Source: Dipetalonema caudispina
Lineage: Eukaryota; Nematoda; Chromadorea; Rhabditida; Onchocercidae
Assembly (NCBI GenBank): GCA_013365325.1
Contig: JABVXV010000047.1
Span: forward strand, 248,001-312,000
Direction of reading: 5' to 3'
DNA: 64,000 nt
Shown one piece after another: positions 58,501-64,000 of this stretch. A model generated the notes under the pieces. That model made no database searches. It had not been told where the DNA came from and saw nothing but the letters and a program-made list of their open reading frames with translations. The position numbers and the translations under genes were made by a program. How positions within the stretch are numbered: position 1 is the first letter of the stretch; each line of letters opens with the position of its first letter.

Positions 58501-59530
58501 TTAAGGAAACTTCCTCCAGTTGCCTCACCAAGTAAGGAACGTCGGCCAGTAGTGCATGCACGTCAAGAACCAAGTCATCATATGGCAGACAGTGAATATC
58601 CGCGAAATCGTCGTCAAGAACTCATGAAATGCGAATTATCGGAGCGACATGGTCGTATGGAGCGTATTTCACTTTTTATGTCTTCACAGAATCGTCGAAA
58701 TTCGCTGCAGGCCAGGACTGGATCACCTTTACTGTACTCGAAAAAGACTTATGTACCGTATCCTAGTCCCTGGAGAAGAGAAGAAACCGCAACTAAACTA
58801 CTGAAAAGATCTAGTGGAATCAGTGGTGTTATTATTAAACGGTCGTATCAGATCAAGGCCCAGTCATTGGACAACGGTGCAAAAAAAAATAGGAAAATAA
58901 ATCGTGTAAATTCGGTTCATAAAACGGAGTACAATAAGGCTGACTCAGATATTGTCCGAAGAAAGTCTGCGATGCTTCCGCCTATTAACAATACTACATT
59001 ACCAAAGGCTGATGAAAGGAAAGTTCTTGATGAAGAGGAGTACATTAAAGTGGAAATTCTGAATGAAAATGTTCAGTTTTCGAAGGGAAAAACTAAACAT
59101 GAAGGAATTTCGAAGAAAAAGTTACGATGGATTTTGACTACTGAGCAGTTCCAAACCGGTGGAGTGAAAGCAAATTCTGTAGAACACAAAGACCTTAATG
59201 ATCCAAAGGCAGTTACAGGTAATTAGTCTTGTTGTGCATGTTTGCAGGAAAAGGGAAGAAAACTTTGAAAACTTTAAAATTATGCCAGGTGAGTTTTACG
59301 GTAATAGAACTACGGAATAATATGGTGTGTTGAGTTTATACTGAAAGTATGCGACAGTAATGTATACTAGAGTGGAAAACTAATGGAGAAGGAAGAAATG
59401 AGGTAAGTTAAGGAAGAAACATGATGCATTGATTTCAGGACGTCGAGGTACCACTGTGACAAGGCGTCATCAGAACACTCCGAAAGGAAATCCGATCAAA
59501 TTGCGTCTCCCCAATCTTCCCACTGCATGA
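55595..59530 (+). CDS. Basic low-complexity protein, unrecognised, with alternative 3' ends
   Basis: Exons: 55595 (or 55633)-55695, 55871-56138, 56250-56328, 56523-56803, 58487-59218 and 59439-59530. All are in phase, giving about 510 residues, with the 5' end unsure. I do not recognise a family. An acidic start (EEIFDDLICLDEEGES) leads into Ser/Cys/Lys-rich sequence. A block around IYGDDEDWPYLSGDVDEEAV follows, then a long Arg/Lys-rich region (GSKRLLRKLPPVASPSKERR, PYPSPWRREETATKLLKR, KKLRWILTTEQF), ending RLPNLPTA. The basic, Pro/Ser-rich second half suggests binding to nucleic acid or microtubules, which is inference only. Exon 4 offers three ends: a donor at 56803, another at 57022 in the same phase, or read-through to a stop at 57075. 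The read-through form would give a separate C-terminus of about 90 residues. Confidence 0.55.
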
Positions 59531-60827
59531 TCTGTAAGTTTAAGATAAATATTTTTTCAAAATGATGATGGCTTGTTATTTGTATTACTTTTACATCATT
59601 TTATTGTTTGTTGTTTTCATGTGTCTTTGAAGTTATCCATGAAACTCAGTTTTTTCTTTTTTTCAGAGCTTTTGGTTAGTATCATTTGTTTCTTGGGGAT
59701 TCGTAAAGATGATGCTCAATTTCACGGGTAGTATCTGGAAGTACGGGATAAAACGGAAAATACTTGCCAAAAATGATTATTTCCCTTTTTTTTCTGTCTA
59801 CATAGAAATGTATTATTGTCGTTAGTGTTCTATGTAGTGTTTCTTTGGAGATTGGAGTTGTTATGCAATGCGACTAACTTATATCATTCGTAATATGAGG
59901 TCCATACTTCGCGAGAATTCGTTGATTTGTTGCGTAATTTATTTTTGTTAAGTTCCAGTGGCATATTTTCCCGCGCTATTATGTAAAAGCATCATATTCA
60001 TCTAGTATTATTTTGTTCACTGAAGTCAATGGCTACTATGCTTGTTTCCAGCACGTTATCTTTGCATTTATTGTATTGTAGTTTGATTTATATCTTAAAT
60101 AACCGAATAACCAATACTGCCTGATCGTGAGTGCATGATTTCATCCACTGTTCATATAGCAAATTTTTTGCATTATGAATATAATATATTGTTTAACTAT
60201 TACTTTTATTGTCCGTACTTGTAAGTTAGTACTTCTTATCTTTGATTCTTTTCGTTTCCTCATCCAGTAAATTTCTGACACAAGTTGATTGTTTAAATCT
60301 AAGTCTTTTGCATCCATTACTTTGGTTTGGAAGTTTGAATCGACCGTTTTATTGTTATCTTTAATGTTAATAATCGCATAAAAGTATCGGGATTTAATCA
60401 ATACTACCTTGTGGTTGAATCATTTTCCCTGCATCGATAATTCTTTTCATGTTCTTTTAAAATGAATAGAATTAGATGAATGAGCTCAAAATGTGATGAA
60501 GAGGGAACTTAGCTTTAATGTCATGTTCTCGAAATGTTTGTTTATTGGGTGTTGTTTTTTCTACAAAAAAAAAAAAAAAAAAGAAAAAAGAAAAACAGTA
60601 AAATGAATTGGGGAATTTGTCAATTGTTATTTCAACAGCAAATTAGGAAGGTTACTTTTAGCACCGTTATTTGTCATTGAGATTTACCTCTCAGGACGGC
60701 ATTTGTTTTGATTGTGACAGAATACTTTGAGTCATCATGGATTCCTTCTCAATGATCGGCCGTATTATTCGTCGGATGAATTTGAATGAAGAGGATTGAG
60801 GTTTTGGATAACTGAATTGTAGGAAGT
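59531..60827. other. Intergenic stretch
   Basis: 3' UTR of the preceding gene and leader of BLOS2. It has an A-run at about 60564-60582 followed by A-rich sequence. GAATTGTAG at about 60814-60822 is a likely leader acceptor for the ATG at 60828. Confidence 0.5.
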
Positions 60828-61562
60828 ATGGCAAAAATGATTAATGAACGGGCCTCGACCAGTGCAGAGATTTCACCAACTCCCGATTCGTCGGCTGTAG
60901 CGACACATGTGCAACAACTAGCGGATAATATGTATAACAAAGTTGCAGTATATCTTCAAGGACAGATCGAAGGTATCAGTTACGATTAATTGATACATCT
61001 TGCAAAAGCCGTATATTCAAAGAAGATCCTACCGTATCAAAAAACATTGACCTGCCGTTGTTATGTTTTTAGGTACCATTGCGGAGTATAAACTATTGAA
61101 GAACATGAATAACGCTACAAGTCAACGTTACGATGACATGAAGCAGGTGGCGAGTGGTGTTGCGGAGAAGCTTTCACAACTGAATTCCAGATGTAATCCT
61201 TTCGTTGTGTCTCAGTAGCTGTTTGTAGTTATCGGAGAAAATTTGGTATAGTTTCCGGAGTATTACAGAAAACAACACAATTTTCTGCAGATGAAACGTT
61301 ACGTCCTTATTTGCAACAGATCGATGAAGTTGATGAAAATACAAGAAGGTTGGAGGAGGCTGCCAATGTTTTGGACCGTTACGTAACCGCGCTGGGTAAG
61401 TAGTCCGATACTATTTTTGCGTGGACTTTCAGCGTTCGGTCTTGCAATAAACTGCTGATTGCATTGTTGTTTTCATTTTAATTAACCTTAAATATTTGGG
61501 AATTTTATGTTTTAGAAACGAAATTCCGTGAAATGCAGCGCGATGGTGGTTCGCCGAGTTAA
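60828..61562 (+). CDS. blos-2: BLOC-1 subunit 2 (BLOS2)
   Basis: Four exons in phase: 60828-60972, 61073-61192, 61291-61395 and 61516-61562, giving 138 residues (human about 142). BLOS2 is a coiled-coil subunit of BLOC-1 and BORC, cytosolic complexes that direct cargo to lysosome-related organelles and position lysosomes. After about 30 Ser/Thr-rich residues the protein is one long helix with conserved blocks: [60 protein letters not shown] and [10 protein letters not shown]. Splice sites are canonical throughout. Confidence 0.9.
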
Positions 61563-64000
61563 TTTGCTAGCATATTGCCGTTATTTACAATCAGTAATGC
61601 CAACGGTAGTCTGATCATTATTGTGAAACGATCTATGGCCCATTTGATTCTTTCTCTATTTAATGTCAGCAGACGCTGATAATATTTTATTTCGTAGTTA
61701 CGCTTGTAAAAAATATGGTGTAGTCAACGGTGACATTGTGATCGCGCGTTTTTGATCCAGACATTTCTTCAAGTCTTGCTAACCATATAGTTTTGTCAAG
61801 AAGTTGCTTTTAATCTTATGTTCTATAGATATCGCAGTTTATTTGAGATGTTGAAATATGAAAGCAAAAAGTATTCCATTTTAATTAAACGTACTAATCA
61901 TCCATAAAGCTTTCTTTTTCATGTCAGAAACATTGAACTATGATTATTGACGAGAAATTTGCAAGCCTACTGGAAACATTTTACATAGTGTGCAAACGAC
62001 AGAATTCAAATGCGAAAATTACTTGTTGTACCATAACTTGTTACAAATAGTGCAACAAGTCATCTGTGCATTTGAATTCCGTCATTTATATATTTTTCGA
62101 AATGTTTTCAATAGTTTTAAAAATTTCATTCTATTCGGGATTAAGTTCTTTTTGTCAGAGTCCTTCGAAGTTGCCGTTTCATATTTGTAAATGAAGTTTG
62201 TAAAGTCTGGAATATCCTGAAATCATTTTTGTTAGAGATTATTAAATTTCCAAGATGCTCTTTTTGTGAATTCCTAAGAAATAGTTTTAACCGGAATGCT
62301 GGTTAAGTGGGTGTGGGTTTTGAGGTACGATGCAGAAGTCTTGGACAATTTGTCAGAGTGTGTTAACTTACTGATATAATGGTGGAACGTGAAAAAGAAG
62401 AAATACCAAGACTTCTGATTTGATATTTGAACATTTTTGGAACGCTGAGTTATTTTCGGATTGTTCAATTAACAATCACCCAAAAGTACACTAGATGTTT
62501 TCGTTTACGCATTATGAAGTACCATCAATTCACTCTGTGACTTTTCAGTTCTTAAGAGACTTATCGATAAATAATTAATGCAAATCCAATTGTGTTCCTC
62601 AGTAAGCCTTTTATTGCATGTTTATAAAATTTCGTCGGATCAGATATTTGAAATTTGTAATACTGCAAGGTATGTAGTGCTGGATGGTATTTGAGGCTAT
62701 TTTAGTCTCAACAGTTTTGTAGTTTACCTTTATTTCTAATCCTTATTTCCCAAAAATCTCGAACTTTCCCCTTGCCACAACAATTCTGGTGGTAATTTAC
62801 ACTTGCTCATATTTTTCATCATCGTTAAAGTTTGCTTCATAATGTCATAACGATGCGAGAAGATATTAGCTCGTCGTAAGCTTTTATCTTTTTCTTTAAA
62901 ATTTTTAATATGATCCAGAAATCTATGTTTATCGTTTATGCGGAATCTCGTGTTACTATGAAGAACTGCTTGGAAAGAATTCACTTTTATTGCACCGAAA
63001 CCTTCTCCTTAAACTGTAATGCTTAATAGCTACCTTGAGGTGAAATTCACTTCCAGTTTGATTGACTTAGTCTTCAAACTACAGCATTGGAGTAGAATTT
63101 ACCAACAAATACAAAATTTTACCGAACTAAATGTTTGGAAATATATGAGATTTTTTTCTTCAACTTTCAGGAAATACGTCATGTTTAGTTGGGTCTCTCT
63201 AGAAATACAGATCGCCCATGAAGTGCATTTGGTACTTACATCTATTGAAAAGTTCACTTTCAAAGGCTACTCAAATTATAAGCAGTCAGAAGTTCTGAAA
63301 TTTCTTGCATTATGCTTGTCTAATGGGGGAAGAACATTTCTCGTACCTCTTTGTATGACATAGTTTGCAGTAAATGCACATTGGGACTATTTGATACTTG
63401 AAACAGGTTTGAATCATTTTCAAGATCTATCACAGTCTTAGTAACTTGAATTGAGCGAATAATCGATCTGATACCATGATTAAGTGATTATCAGCGACTG
63501 ACATGGGATGATAAGCGCATCGTCTACTAAATTTTTTTCAGTTAATAAAGAAATCAGCGTTTCGCAGATGCAATTTTTTAATTGAGAAATAGAAAACTAA
63601 GAGTAACCCAATCCGGAAACAATTTAAATTGCAATGATCGTGTATTTATTTTACATATGTCTCAGAAACTCTAAAATATGCACACACATACACTATAGTG
63701 AAATTTTTACACAGTTCAATAATAGCTGAATAGAGAGAGACAGATAAATTGTTGTGTACATGTATGTTTTGTTTGAAGAGCTGAAGATTGAAGAAAGAGC
63801 GGATGCTATTGCAATGATCGGTGATTTCTCTGTTCGAGATGGTTTGTTGTGAAATGAGGGATAGAATGGAAATGAAGTTGAGAAAGTTAACGGAAAGAAA
63901 AGATGAGAGGAAATCTCGAAGATAAGGAACATATCCCAATCAAATTCAACCTTACAATTCATCTTCCACAGTCCGTGTATCTGCGTATGCGTGTGTATGT
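61563..64000. other. Gene-free right end of the window
   Basis: Apart from the hairpin at 61994-62087 I see no supported gene. Open frames at 63019-63363 (+) and 63646-63962 (-) have no family resemblance. The last 30 bases are TG-rich and may start another microsatellite. Confidence 0.5.
61994..62087 (+). ncRNA. Foldback hairpin, candidate microRNA precursor
   Basis: Two 37-nt arms (61994-62030 and 62051-62087) are reverse complementary except for a few mismatches and G-U pairs, around a 20-nt loop. The best-paired core is AATTCAAATGC against GCATTTGAATT, flanked by ACTTGTTG against CAACAAGT. Total length 94 nt, arm length and scattered mismatches fit an animal pre-miRNA. I recognise no known mature microRNA in it. 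The strand is set by proximity to BLOS2 (about 430 bp downstream) and is not certain; the complementary strand could fold similarly. A foldback transposon remnant is the main alternative. Confidence 0.45.

Overview
This is AT-rich eukaryotic DNA from a nematode, most likely a filarial parasite. Genes are cut by many introns of about 75-1,700 bp, with GT starts and the nematode TTTTCAG-type 3' splice site. One gene encodes a complete DB module, a secreted cysteine domain known mainly from nematodes. The filarial placement is an inference from composition, intron style and gene content. All gene models below were assembled by hand from splice-site phase and protein similarity recalled from memory. 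No search was run.

Layout. 157-2290 (+): C-terminal part of a probable myocardin-related (MRTF-like) transcription factor, running in from the left edge. 2291-7128: no gene; an alternating purine/pyrimidine TG/CA tract and a GC-rich island lie upstream of the next gene. 7129-10820 (+): C2H2 zinc-finger protein with a three-times repeated module. 11699-13382 (-): NDUFB10-like complex I subunit. 17444-22489 (+): ATP-dependent 6-phosphofructokinase, 14 exons. 23481-24834 (-): secreted DB-domain protein. 28221-32802 (+): ribophorin I (OST subunit). 33908-34240 (+): BET1 Golgi SNARE. 34941-35360 (+): small two-exon membrane protein, unrecognised. 36870-41405 (+): IMP dehydrogenase, 13 exons. 42195-44275 (+): TruA/PUSL1-type tRNA pseudouridine synthase. 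44276-47684: no intact gene, possibly retroelement debris. 47685-49262 (+): Squid/hnRNP A/B-like RNA-binding protein. 52913-53771 (+): LSM8. 54150-55406 (-): unrecognised multi-exon gene. 55595-59530 (+): unrecognised basic, low-complexity protein with alternative 3' ends. 60828-61562 (+): BLOC-1 subunit 2. 61994-62087: strong 94-nt foldback resembling a microRNA precursor.

The genes form no single pathway. They are mostly housekeeping: glycolysis (PFK), guanine nucleotide synthesis (IMPDH), respiration (NDUFB10), ER glycosylation and Golgi/lysosomal traffic (ribophorin I, BET1, BLOS2), and RNA processing (PUSL1, LSM8, hnRNP). The most unusual items are the 61994-62087 hairpin, two GC-AG introns, a pseudouridine-synthase exon whose required 3' splice site reads CAT instead of CAG, the triplicated zinc-finger module, and two genes that no single open frame reveals.
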